Assembly: GCF_009696275.1 (NCBI RefSeq)
Contig: NZ_VUMI01000028.1
Coordinates: 19,187 to 83,186 of the forward strand
Reading direction: 5' to 3'
Origin: Eisenbergiella porci
Lineage (GTDB): Bacteria; Bacillota; Clostridia; Lachnospirales; Lachnospiraceae
Length of the DNA stretch: 64,000 bases
A program made the translations under genes and the position numbers. The first letter of the stretch is position 1, and each line of letters starts with the position of its first letter. The notes beneath the pieces are model-generated. The model was not told the origin of the DNA and did no database searches. It saw nothing but the letters and a program-made list of their open reading frames with translations. This document shows, piece after piece, positions 8,986 through 16,553 of this stretch.

Positions 8986-9386
8986 CCCTGTAGTCTTTGT
9001 GGCACCAATCCGTTTTTGATATCTTCAAAATAGAAGGTCTTTTGTGTCGTATAATTTGCTATCGTTATATAGCTTCCTTCGCATGCAAAATATACGTTAA
9101 CAGGCCTGAAGGACTGTGTGGCGGTAAAATTCAATTTCTTAGGCTTTCCTTTTGCTGTTTTGGGCAGGACCAGCTTTTTGTTTTCTGCAGTCTCTACATA
9201 GAGTTCACTTTCCCTGTATCTGAAATTTTCCTCCCGGCAGTCTGAAGTTATAATTTCCTTTTTAATAATATTCCCGTCAAAATAATATAGGGTGCCTTTG
9301 ATATCCATCACTTCCCAATGCGCTTCCACAGGTTCCAGCCCCAGATACCTTCTTTGTTCTTTAGTTAACATAAATTTGTTATCCAC
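8982..9386 (-). CDS. Unknown protein coupled to the DJ-1/PfpI gene
   Basis: I do not recognise this 134-residue protein. I start at GTG 9386 because GGAAGGAG lies 7-8 bases upstream. It is soluble, with no signal or membrane helix. The N-terminal third (LTKEQRRYLGLEPVEAHWEV) is charged, followed by alternating strands (GTLYYFDGNIIKKEIITSD, SFRPVNVYFACEGSYITIAN) that suggest a beta-sandwich. Its stop overlaps the start of the DJ-1/PfpI gene by four bases, the tightest form of operon linkage, so the two products may work together. Confidence 0.75.
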   Translation of the reverse strand: MDNKFMLTKEQRRYLGLEPVEAHWEVMDIKGTLYYFDGNIIKKEIITSDCREENFRYRESELYVETAENKKLVLPKTAKGKPKKLNFTATQSFRPVNVYFACEGSYITIANYTTQKTFYFEDIKNGLVPQRLQG

Positions 9387-9432
9387 AAAGGTTCTCCTTC
9401 CTTGCACAAAACCTGACAGAGCCATCAACGGC

Positions 9433-9465
9433 AAAACGGCATAGTCTGCGCGACTATGCCGTTTT
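9433..9465. terminator. Perfect 14-bp hairpin between mnmA and the unknown gene
   Basis: AAAACGGCATAGTC (9433-9446) pairs perfectly with GACTATGCCGTTTT (9452-9465). Each end carries four T on its own strand, so it can serve as a bidirectional terminator. On the minus strand it follows mnmA. Confidence 0.6.
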
Positions 9466-9484
9466 GTCTCTCTATTTTTTCCGC

Positions 9485-9572
9485 AGGCTGCGGCTTGAAC
9501 GGACAGCGCCAGGATAAACGCATCAGCATAGGCGCTGTCCTTCCCGACGTCCGAGTCTGCAGCATCAAGCCG
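9485..9572. repeat. Branched hairpin element downstream of mnmA
   Basis: An outer stem CGGCTTGA (9491-9498) with TCAAGCCG (9565-9572) encloses a perfect 10-bp stem, GGACAGCGCC (9501-9510) with GGCGCTGTCC (9531-9540). It starts ~10 bases after the mnmA stop on the minus strand and is not followed by a U-run. It looks like one of several branched elements in this window. Confidence 0.45.
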
Positions 9573-9581
9573 TCTTTCTTT

Positions 9582-10658
9582 TTACTCTATGGTTCCGCCG
9601 CCCAGTACATATTCGCCGTCATAGAAAACAACTGCCTGGCCCGGGGTTACGGCGCGGACCGGCTCTTCAAAGGTGCATTTGATTCGGTCCTCTCCTGTCT
9701 TTTCTATGAGGCAGAAGGTGCCGCTGTGGCCATAGCGTATTTTGGCTTTCACACGCATGGGCTGCTCCAGATCCGAGACGGACATGAAATTCAGGCCGCT
9801 GCAGGTGAGTGTGCGTGAAAAAACATCTTCATTTTCCCCGATGACAACTTCATTGGTTTCCGGGTTGATCCGGGTGACAAAGACCGGATGGCCCATGGAA
9901 AGGTTCAGGCCTTTTCTCTGGCCTACGGTATAGTGGGTGATGCCTTTATGTTTTCCAAGGATTTCTCCGGTGACGGATACGAAATTGCCGGGGCTGGGGA
10001 CAGAGTCTGTACATTCCCTTTCGATAAAAGCGGCATAATCGTGATCCGGTATAAAACAGATTTCCTGGCTGTCTTTTTTGTGCGCTACCGGCAGCCCCGC
10101 TTCCCGGGCTATCCTGCGGATCTCATCCTTAGGGTAGGCGCCTACGGGCATCAGGGTATGGGCAAGCTGCTTCTGGGTCAGGTTGTAAAGGGCGTAGGTC
10201 TGATCCTTTGCCGCCGTAACGGAATTGCGTATGGCGTATCTTTTGTTGGGAAGCTGTTCAATGCGGGCATAGTGGCCGGTTGCGATATAATCGGCACCCA
10301 GTCCCAGGCTTTTGGTGAGCAGGGATTCCCATTTCACATACCTGTTGCAGGCAATGCATGGGTTGGGGGTTCTGCCCTTCAGGTATTCCGCCGTAAAATA
10401 ATCCATCACATATTGTCTGAATTCCTTCTTGAAATTCATAACATAGTAAGGAATATCCAGCTTTTCGGCAACCCTCCTGGCATCGTCCACAGCGCTCAGA
10501 CCACAGCAGCCTCCGTTTTCTTCCCTGGTTTCCTCCGCCTCATCCTGCCAGATCTGCATGGTGACGCCGATGACCTCATAACCCTGTTCTTTCAGCAAAA
10601 GGGCAGCCACGGAGGAATCCACGCCTCCGGACATGCCCACAACTACTTTTTTGCTCAT
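9582..10658 (-). CDS. mnmA: tRNA-specific 2-thiouridylase
   Basis: It adds sulfur to U34 of tRNA-Lys, tRNA-Glu and tRNA-Gln using persulfide sulfur from a cysteine desulfurase. The 358 residues have the PP-loop [15 protein letters not shown] at the N-terminus, the first catalytic Cys in [12 protein letters not shown] and the second in [12 protein letters not shown], followed by the C-terminal beta domains. It lies three bases after nifU and is the third gene of nifS-nifU-mnmA, so the sulfur donor is encoded in the same unit. Confidence 0.97.
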   Translation of the reverse strand: MSKKVVVGMSGGVDSSVAALLLKEQGYEVIGVTMQIWQDEAEETREENGGCCGLSAVDDARRVAEKLDIPYYVMNFKKEFRQYVMDYFTAEYLKGRTPNPCIACNRYVKWESLLTKSLGLGADYIATGHYARIEQLPNKRYAIRNSVTAAKDQTYALYNLTQKQLAHTLMPVGAYPKDEIRRIAREAGLPVAHKKDSQEICFIPDHDYAAFIERECTDSVPSPGNFVSVTGEILGKHKGITHYTVGQRKGLNLSMGHPVFVTRINPETNEVVIGENEDVFSRTLTCSGLNFMSVSDLEQPMRVKAKIRYGHSGTFCLIEKTGEDRIKCTFEEPVRAVTPGQAVVFYDGEYVLGGGTIE

Positions 10659-10661
10659 ATT

Positions 10662-11105
10662 TTAGTATTCTTCCTCTGCTTCTTCTTCTCCTTCGTGAAT
10701 ATCGGACTTGGGTTTTTCCAGTCCTTCAATGGTAATGCCATGCTTCTGGGCATAATCCCAGAGCGCCGCATGGATGGCTTCCTCTGCGAGCAGGGAACAG
10801 TGTACCTTTACGGGCGGAAGGCCGTCCAGCGCCTCCATAACCGCCTTATTGGTCACTTCCATGGCTTCCTGGATGCTCTTGCCCTTTACCAGCTCGGTTG
10901 CCATACTGCTGGTGGCAACAGCCGCGCCGCAGCCAAAGGTTTTGAATTTAACGTCGCGGATAATGCCTTGCTCGTCAATATCCAGATAAATTCTCATGAT
11001 GTCGCCGCATTTGGCGTTTCCTACGGTGCCAACGCCGCTTGCGTTCTCTATTTCCCCCACGTTACGGGGATGTTCAAAATGATCCATTACTTTTTCGCTG
11101 TACAT
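10662..11105 (-). CDS. nifU: NifU/IscU-type iron-sulfur cluster scaffold protein
   Basis: This is the scaffold on which NifS-derived sulfur and iron are assembled into Fe-S clusters. The 147 residues contain the three conserved cysteines (NAKCGD, TFGCGAAVA, VHCSLLAEEAI) and the Asp after the first Cys. Unlike classical IscU it has an acidic C-terminal tail (EGEEEAEEEY). It lacks the ferredoxin-like and Nfu domains of long NifU. It lies 33 bases after nifS and directly before mnmA. Confidence 0.95.
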   Translation of the reverse strand: MYSEKVMDHFEHPRNVGEIENASGVGTVGNAKCGDIMRIYLDIDEQGIIRDVKFKTFGCGAAVATSSMATELVKGKSIQEAMEVTNKAVMEALDGLPPVKVHCSLLAEEAIHAALWDYAQKHGITIEGLEKPKSDIHEGEEEAEEEY

Positions 11106-11138
11106 ATCGTTATCCTTTCCGTTTCCTGATTGATTTCC

Positions 11139-12320
11139 TTATTTCTGTTTTTTTACAAAATCCTCGTACAGAGGAGACATATTTCTGAGTTTGGTTACGA
11201 TTTCCTTAATTGCGGCCACCGTTGTGTCCATTTCTTCCTTCGTATTTTCTTCATTCAATGTCAGACGCAGGGAACCATGCGCGATTTCATGAGGAAGGCC
11301 GATGGCAAGAAGGACATGGGAGGGATCCAGGGAACCCGAGGTACAGGCAGAACCGCTGGAAGCGCAGATGCCTTTCATATCAAGCATGATAAGAAGGGAT
11401 TCCCCTTCCACAAAACGGAAGCTGAAATTCACGTTGTTTGGAAGCCTTCTGTTACGATCTCCGTTCAGGCGGCAGTAAGGGATTTCCTTTTCAATCTGCT
11501 CTATCAGATAGTCTCTCAGTTCGGTTTCCTTTGCCCTTTTCTCTTCCAGAATGGAAAATGCCCGTTTGGCAGCGGCGCCCATGCCTACGATGCCCGGAAC
11601 GTTCTCCGTGCCGGCCCTTCTGCCACGCTCCTGCTGCCCGCCGTGGATAAAGGAACGGATCTTGATTCCTTTCCTGATATAAAGGAAGCCGATTCCCTTC
11701 GGTCCGTTCAGCTTGTGCCCGCTGGCGCTGAGCATATCGATATGGCATTCATCCACATTTATTGGCAACTGGCCATAAGCCTGTACTGCGTCCGTATGGA
11801 ACAGGACATTGTGTCTGGACGCGATTTCACCGATTTCCTTAATGGGCTGGACTGTGCCGATTTCATTATTGGCAAACATGACGGAAATCAGGATAGTGTC
11901 CGGCCGGATGGCTTTTTCCAGCTCGTCCAGCTTTACTATACCATTTTCGTCCACATTTACATAAGTAATTTCACAGCCCTTCTTCTCCAGATATTCACAG
12001 GTATGGAGAATGGCGTGATGCTCTATTTTGGAGGTGATGATATGCTTTCCTTTGGATGCATAGGCCTCCGCAGCAGCTTTCAGCGCCCAGTTGTCCGCTT
12101 CAGAGCCTCCGGCTGTGAAATAAATTTCATTGCTGGCAGCGCCCAGGGAACCGGCTATGATATCCTTCGCCTCGCTCACGGCCTTCTTGCTCTCCGTGCC
12201 CAGGGAATAAATGCTGCTGGGGTTCCCGTAGTTCTCCGTGAACCAGGGAAGCATGGCCTGTACCACCTCAGGCGCGGTTTTCGTGGTTGCCGCATTATCC
12301 AGATAAATCAGTTTATTCAT
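11139..12320 (-). CDS. nifS: Cysteine desulfurase (NifS/IscS family)
   Basis: This PLP enzyme converts cysteine to alanine and leaves a persulfide that feeds NifU and MnmA. The 393 residues show the N-terminal IYLDNAATTK, the EHHAIL His, the PLP lysine in SASGHKLNGPKG and the persulfide-forming Cys in GSACTSGSLDPSHVL. The long extension around this Cys resembles group I (IscS/NifS) rather than SufS. It is the first gene of nifS-nifU-mnmA and has its own promoter (12420-12448). No iscR is adjacent. Confidence 0.97.
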   Translation of the reverse strand: MNKLIYLDNAATTKTAPEVVQAMLPWFTENYGNPSSIYSLGTESKKAVSEAKDIIAGSLGAASNEIYFTAGGSEADNWALKAAAEAYASKGKHIITSKIEHHAILHTCEYLEKKGCEITYVNVDENGIVKLDELEKAIRPDTILISVMFANNEIGTVQPIKEIGEIASRHNVLFHTDAVQAYGQLPINVDECHIDMLSASGHKLNGPKGIGFLYIRKGIKIRSFIHGGQQERGRRAGTENVPGIVGMGAAAKRAFSILEEKRAKETELRDYLIEQIEKEIPYCRLNGDRNRRLPNNVNFSFRFVEGESLLIMLDMKGICASSGSACTSGSLDPSHVLLAIGLPHEIAHGSLRLTLNEENTKEEMDTTVAAIKEIVTKLRNMSPLYEDFVKKQK

Positions 12321-12419
12321 TATTCTACTCTCCTGTCTGCATGAAATGCATCTTTTTCTATATGGAGACGGTTTTGGGAAAACATCAATTCCTACTAAAC
12401 CGCTTCGTTTTCTATGGTT

Positions 12420-12448
12420 AATATAACACCGCCTCTGCGTTCTGTCAA
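12420..12448 (-). promoter_or_regulatory. Promoter of nifS-nifU-mnmA
   Basis: A perfect TTGACA (12443-12448) and TATATT (12420-12425) are separated by 17 bases on the minus strand, ~100 bases upstream of nifS. Confidence 0.7.
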
Positions 12449-12529
12449 CAGGCTCCTCTGCATATATTTACCAAAAGAGCCATTGCGGTCACTGTTTACA
12501 GTCACTGTCCGCGCAAAGATTGGAGCAGT

Positions 12530-13909
12530 ATGCGCATTAAGAAAAATACCCTGATCACCGGAACGATCATTCTTACAGTCACAGGCCTTGCCAGCCGTCT
12601 CATCGGTTTCTTTTACCGCATCTTTCTTTCCCGGCTGTTCGGCGAAGAAAATATGGGGATTTATCAGCTGATCGGGCCGGTCATGGCTCTCGTTTTTTCC
12701 CTGTCCGCGGCCGGGCTGCAGAACGCCATTTCCAAGTTCGTGGCAGGTGAAACAGCTACCCATGATTATAAAGTATCTTTGCGCATTTTGCTAGTAGGAT
12801 TTACATTCTCGCTCACTTTATCCACCTTCTGCCTCATTGGCGTTTATAATTTTTCTGATTTTATTGCTTCTTATCTGCTGTTTGAACCCAGATGCGCGCC
12901 GCTTCTGCGTATTGCAGCGCTGTCTTTCCCGTTTGCCTCCGTCCATTCCTGCATAAACGGCTATTTTTACGGTGTCAGGAAAACCGGCGTCCCTGCGGCA
13001 ACCCAGCTTACCGAACAGCTCTTCCGGGTGGGAAGCGTCTTCCTTATCGCTTCCATGTGCATAAAGGAGGGAAAGGAGCCTACCATCGCGGTTGCCGCAG
13101 CCGGTCTCGCCATTGGAGAGCTTTCCTCCATGCTTCTTGCTCTTCCCGCAGCATACCTTCATTTTGTAAAAAAAGCATACCCCGGCGGAAGGCCGCCCTC
13201 CGGCACGCTGCACCGGAAAACCACAGGCTCCGGCCCGGCCCGGCTCGTTCAGGCTTACGGCAGGCTGAGCCGTCAGATTCTTGGTTTTGCTGCGCCATTA
13301 AGCGCCAACCGGCTGTGCCTGAATGTCCTCCAGGCTATTGAAGCCGCCTGTATTCCGGCAAAGCTGCAGGTTTACGGCCATTCAGTCAGTGATTCCCTGA
13401 GTGTTTACGGCGTATTGACGGGAATGGCCCTGCCGCTTATTTTTTTCCCGGGCACACTGACCAACTCTGTTTCCGTACTGCTCATGCCCGCCATATCCGA
13501 GGCCGATGCCACAAATAACCAGAAGGTCATCCGCAAAGCCGTCCGCAAATGCCTGGGATACTGCCTTCTGCTGGGCTGTATCTGCCTTGTGTGCTTTCTG
13601 ACGTTCGGCCCCACGGTGGGAAGGATGTTGTACAACAGTGAAATGGCCGGCCATTTTATTATGATTCTCAGCTTTATGTGCCCTTTTCTGTACCTGAACA
13701 CCACCCTGACCAGCATTCTCCACGGCCTTGGCAAAACCGGCTATTCCTTTTTCCTCAACCTGACCAGCATTCTGCTGCGTCTGCTTTTTGTTTTCCAGGC
13801 CATACCGGTCTATGGAATCAGGGGATATCTGGCCGGTATGCTGCTAAGCCAGCTTTACACCACGCTCTGCTGCCTGATCCCTCTGCGCAAATATCTGCTG
13901 CCGGGCTGA
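12530..13909 (+). CDS. spoVB: SpoVB-type lipid flippase of the MOP/MVF superfamily
   Basis: This integral membrane protein belongs to the polysaccharide-export/lipid-flippase branch that includes B. subtilis SpoVB, needed for spore cortex peptidoglycan. The 459 residues consist mostly of hydrophobic helices (about 12-14), starting with TLITGTIILTVTGLASRLIGFFYRIFLSRLFG, a hallmark of the family (start, small loop and first pair of helices). A loop rich in Gly/Pro/Arg at ~residues 220-240 is cytoplasmic-looking. The length is somewhat shorter than B. subtilis SpoVB (~518). The ribosome binding site TTGGAG precedes ATG 12530. The gene is on the plus strand, divergent from nifS, with C-rich coding sequence. 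A different polysaccharide flippase role is possible. Confidence 0.85.
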   Translation: MRIKKNTLITGTIILTVTGLASRLIGFFYRIFLSRLFGEENMGIYQLIGPVMALVFSLSAAGLQNAISKFVAGETATHDYKVSLRILLVGFTFSLTLSTFCLIGVYNFSDFIASYLLFEPRCAPLLRIAALSFPFASVHSCINGYFYGVRKTGVPAATQLTEQLFRVGSVFLIASMCIKEGKEPTIAVAAAGLAIGELSSMLLALPAAYLHFVKKAYPGGRPPSGTLHRKTTGSGPARLVQAYGRLSRQILGFAAPLSANRLCLNVLQAIEAACIPAKLQVYGHSVSDSLSVYGVLTGMALPLIFFPGTLTNSVSVLLMPAISEADATNNQKVIRKAVRKCLGYCLLLGCICLVCFLTFGPTVGRMLYNSEMAGHFIMILSFMCPFLYLNTTLTSILHGLGKTGYSFFLNLTSILLRLLFVFQAIPVYGIRGYLAGMLLSQLYTTLCCLIPLRKYLLPG

Positions 13910-14031
13910 ACAGCCCGATGCCGGCTGGCGGACACAGAGGCGCGGCCACAGGGCGGCGATGGCAGGAGCCCAAACGGGGTGTGAACAGTAACACGTCTGC
14001 GCAGACCTGCCTGAAAGCTTCCCGGGAAAAC

Positions 14032-14060
14032 TTGCACATTACGTTTTTCTATATTATAAT
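14032..14060 (+). promoter_or_regulatory. Promoter of the aroF leader
   Basis: TTGCAC (14032-14037) and a perfect TATAAT (14055-14060) are 17 bases apart. The start near 14067 gives a ~180-base leader. The region from the spoVB stop (13910) to this promoter holds no gene that I can support. Confidence 0.75.
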
Positions 14061-14135
14061 GTACGCGGACAGTTGCATCCGATACCGCCTGCGGCGGAGA
14101 CTGCCTGTCCGTGAAGGAGGCTGCCCGAAGGCCGG

Positions 14136-14192
14136 ATGGTTTTCGTTTATCCGGACGACGCGTTTTCATTTCCGGCAGCGATATCGTTCTGA
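14136..14192 (+). CDS. Candidate Phe-rich leader peptide of aroF
   Basis: An 18-codon ORF, MVFVYPDDAFSFPAAISF, lies in the aroF leader. Four of 18 residues are Phe and one is Tyr, as expected of a peptide that senses Phe-tRNA. AAGG at 14128-14131 is close to the ATG and a full AAGGAGG lies at 14114-14120, which is rather far upstream. The codons for Phe-Ser-Phe immediately precede a possible stem CCGGCAG (14172-14178) with CTGCCGG (14207-14213), followed after eight bases by TTTTATTTTT. This is an inference from composition and layout. Confidence 0.4.
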   Translation: MVFVYPDDAFSFPAAISF

Positions 14193-14231
14193 CGGCGGAG
14201 CAATAACTGCCGGCGGACGGTTTTATTTTTA
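14172..14231 (+). promoter_or_regulatory. Candidate attenuator hairpin before aroF
   Basis: CCGGCAG (14172-14178) can pair with CTGCCGG (14207-14213), and a T-rich run TTTTATTTTT follows at 14221-14230. Competing hairpins exist upstream (CGGACAG with CTGTCCG enclosing CCGCCTGCGGCGG, and CCGGAT/ATCCGG at 14132-14154). The gap between stem and T-run makes termination uncertain. Confidence 0.35.
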
Positions 14232-14249
14232 CAGAGGAGATTATGTATT

Positions 14250-15278
14250 ATGAGTTTTGAATTTATAAGGAAATTACCCACCCCAGATGAAATCAGGAAA
14301 GAATATCCCATGCCGGAAAGGCTGGTCAGGCTGAAGGAAGAACGGGATCAGGAAATAAGGGATGTCATTACCGGAAAAAGCAATAAATTACTTGTGATTA
14401 TCGGCCCCTGCTCCGCAGACAATGAAGACGCTGTCTGTGATTACATAGCAAGACTTGCAAAGGTAAATGAAAAAGTAAAGGACAAGCTAATCCTGATTCC
14501 CCGGATTTACACCAACAAACCCCGCACCACCGGCGAAGGCTATAAGGGAATCGTGCACCAGCCTGATCCGGAGAAAAAGCCCGACTTCCTGCAGGGACTC
14601 ATCGCCATGCGGAAAATGCACATTCGCGCCATCGATGAATCCGGCCTTACCGCTGCAGATGAAATGCTTTATCCTGAAAACTGGCGTTATCTTTCCGATA
14701 TTCTCTCTTATGTGGCTATCGGCGCGCGCTCCGTGGAGGATCAACAGCACCGCCTTACCGTCAGCGGCTTTGACGTCCCCGCAGGTATGAAAAACCCTAC
14801 CAGCGGCGATTTCTCCGTGATGCTCAATTCCGTATATGCAGCGCAGCATCCCCATTCCTTCATCTACCGGGGCTGGGAGGTCAACACCACAGGCAATGAG
14901 CTTGCGCATACCGTGCTGCGTGGCGCCACCAACAAGCACGGCCGTAATATTCCCAACTACCATTATGAGGATCTGAATACGCTTCTCACCCTCTATAACG
15001 AACGGGATCTGAAGAATCCCGCCTGCATCATTGATGCCAACCACAGCAATTCCGACAAAAAGCATGAACAGCAGATACGTATCGTCAAGGAGGTCATGCA
15101 CAGCCGCAAGCTGAACAGAGACATCCATTCTCTTGTAAAAGGCGTTATGGTGGAAAGTTACATCGAGGAGGGCTGCCAGAAGGTCGGCGGCGGGGTATAT
15201 GGTAAATCCATCACTGATCCCTGCCTGTCCTGGGAGGATTCCGAAAGACTGATTTATGATATTGCCGAATACGAATAG
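14250..15278 (+). CDS. aroF: 3-deoxy-7-phosphoheptulonate synthase (class I, AroG/AroF type)
   Basis: It condenses phosphoenolpyruvate and erythrose 4-phosphate to DAHP, the entry to aromatic amino acid synthesis. The 342 residues are of the class I-alpha type of E. coli AroG/AroF: IIGPCSADNEDA, PRIYTNKPRTTGEGYKG, the GARSVEDQQHR active-site stretch, NPTSGD and DANHSNSDKKHEQQ with the metal His. The N-terminal extension of this type is where feedback inhibitors bind. The ribosome binding site GAGGAGA precedes ATG 14250. The gene stands alone on the plus strand with its own promoter and a possible Phe attenuator. Whether the enzyme is Phe- or Tyr-sensitive cannot be read from the sequence. Confidence 0.96.
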   Translation: MSFEFIRKLPTPDEIRKEYPMPERLVRLKEERDQEIRDVITGKSNKLLVIIGPCSADNEDAVCDYIARLAKVNEKVKDKLILIPRIYTNKPRTTGEGYKGIVHQPDPEKKPDFLQGLIAMRKMHIRAIDESGLTAADEMLYPENWRYLSDILSYVAIGARSVEDQQHRLTVSGFDVPAGMKNPTSGDFSVMLNSVYAAQHPHSFIYRGWEVNTTGNELAHTVLRGATNKHGRNIPNYHYEDLNTLLTLYNERDLKNPACIIDANHSNSDKKHEQQIRIVKEVMHSRKLNRDIHSLVKGVMVESYIEEGCQKVGGGVYGKSITDPCLSWEDSERLIYDIAEYE

Positions 15279-15297
15279 AATAGAAGCAAAAAACAGG

Positions 15298-15331
15298 AAA
15301 TCCCGGAGAAACGGCAGTTTCTCCGGGATTT
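15298..15331. terminator. Bidirectional terminator between aroF and the convergent gene
   Basis: AAATCCCGGAGAAAC (15298-15312) pairs perfectly with GTTTCTCCGGGATTT (15317-15331). It follows aroF by 20 bases and touches the stop codon of the convergent minus-strand gene. Confidence 0.8.
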
Positions 15332-15732
15332 CAGCGTCTGAATACGGCAGTTATGGTCAGATACTTATCATAAGCATCCGACGCATACAGCAGGCCGAAT
15401 ACATCGGTATTCCTGTCAATATTGTTTTTCCTTGCCACATGGGCGGGGATTTCCAGAACCATATTTACACCGATGATATCTGACAGTTCCCCTTCCGACA
15501 GTTCTTTCTGCAGCGCTTCCTGCGATACCCTGCTTACTGCGCTGTCCCTGGCCGGGCTGCCCTCCAGCCCGATGGTAAGATATCCTGTCCCGTCTTTCTG
15601 CTCATACCCTTCCGCCGTGCAGCCCATGCACACAAAGGGAGAAAAACCGCTTAAATGATACAGGATAATCGTCATCACAATAACGGCCAGGACCGCTGTA
15701 GAGAAAATGGCCGCCAGTACTTTTCTATTCAT
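15331..15732 (-). CDS. Unknown membrane-anchored protein
   Basis: The 133-residue product starts at ATG 15732, preceded by GAAGGAGG; the earlier in-frame ATG has no such site. It has one N-terminal membrane helix (VLAAIFSTAVLAVIVMTIILYHL) after a short basic segment, then an extracytoplasmic domain of ~105 residues with two close cysteines (PFVCMGCTAEG), possibly a disulfide or metal site. The remainder (GTGYLTIGLEG, SDIIGVNMVLEIPAHVARKN) looks alpha/beta. I do not recognise the family. A Sec signal anchor is more likely than a cleaved signal because there is no clear cleavage site. Confidence 0.7.
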   Translation of the reverse strand: MNRKVLAAIFSTAVLAVIVMTIILYHLSGFSPFVCMGCTAEGYEQKDGTGYLTIGLEGSPARDSAVSRVSQEALQKELSEGELSDIIGVNMVLEIPAHVARKNNIDRNTDVFGLLYASDAYDKYLTITAVFRR

Positions 15733-15855
15733 GCTTTTCCTCCTTCTCCTGATCCTCCGCTTTAAAACCCGGAGCAATCAGCAGCTTTACCGCAAAAAAG
15801 GAAATAATGCCTTTCTGTTTCCATTTTAACACATATTTCCATTGAATTCATCTTT

Positions 15856-16542
15856 TTATCCTTCCCAGTCTTCGGAAATTCTCAGTCCTGCCGTATCCAC
15901 CACCGGCAGGGAAAACAGGATTGATTTTGCCTTGCTTTCCAGCCCTGCTTTTTCCATAATGGCCTTCATGATTTCCTTTTTCTTTTCAGTCCTGGTTACA
16001 ATGAAAGTCATTTCCTTTTCCGATGCCAGGGAAACGCCGAGAAACTTCTCCGCCCTCTCCATTCCGGTTCCCTTGGCATGAATGACGGTTCCGCCGCCTG
16101 CCCCAGCTTCCCTGGCGGCATCTGTCACCAGATTCGTATACCCGAAATCGGAAACCACCACAATCAGTTCATATTCCGTATCCTTCAATGATGTCTCCTC
16201 CTCTTTTTCAAATTCCTGTCCTGCCAGCATAAGCTGAAGCGCCTTTTTCCCTCCGATGCTGCTCACGGGAACGAGAAAGGAAATTCCCATTCCCGGAACA
16301 TCTATGCCCAGCTTGTGTTCCATCCCTCTCTTTACCCGCTTCCACACATCTCCTGTCACCATGGAAAAAAGCACTATTTTTTCACTTCCCTCCAGTCCGA
16401 GGCAGTCCAGTATTTCATTACCGGCCGTCCCCTTGCCCAGAGCCACCATCATAACAGGAAGGTTCTCCGTCCGATTCAGCGCGGCGAACTGCTCGCCCTG
16501 GCCCCGCCCTGTAATCGTAACCATTAAATATACTTTACTCAT
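15856..16542 (-). CDS. Double PII-like signalling protein
   Basis: The 228 residues appear to be two GlnB/PII-like ferredoxin-fold units. The second (~residues 125-220: YELIVVVSDFGYTNLVTDAA, then GGTVIHAKGTG, then EMTFIVTRTEKKKEIMKAIM) follows the PII pattern of strand, helix, strand-plus-loop, strand, helix. The first (~1-105) is more divergent but has the same spacing (KVYLMVTITG to GMGISFLVPV). The uridylylated Tyr of canonical GlnB T-loops is not evident. It lies 11 bases after a DUF1538 membrane protein in the same operon, the arrangement seen for PII-like proteins that gate transporters. Ligand and partner are inferred only from this linkage. Confidence 0.75.
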   Translation of the reverse strand: MSKVYLMVTITGRGQGEQFAALNRTENLPVMMVALGKGTAGNEILDCLGLEGSEKIVLFSMVTGDVWKRVKRGMEHKLGIDVPGMGISFLVPVSSIGGKKALQLMLAGQEFEKEEETSLKDTEYELIVVVSDFGYTNLVTDAAREAGAGGGTVIHAKGTGMERAEKFLGVSLASEKEMTFIVTRTEKKKEIMKAIMEKAGLESKAKSILFSLPVVDTAGLRISEDWEG

Positions 16543-16553
16543 ATACGTTTCTC

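Noticed and set aside
12485..12516. GTCACTG repeats before spoVB as an operator
   Set aside because: The repeats are short and imperfect and could arise by chance; no matching second site elsewhere was noticed.
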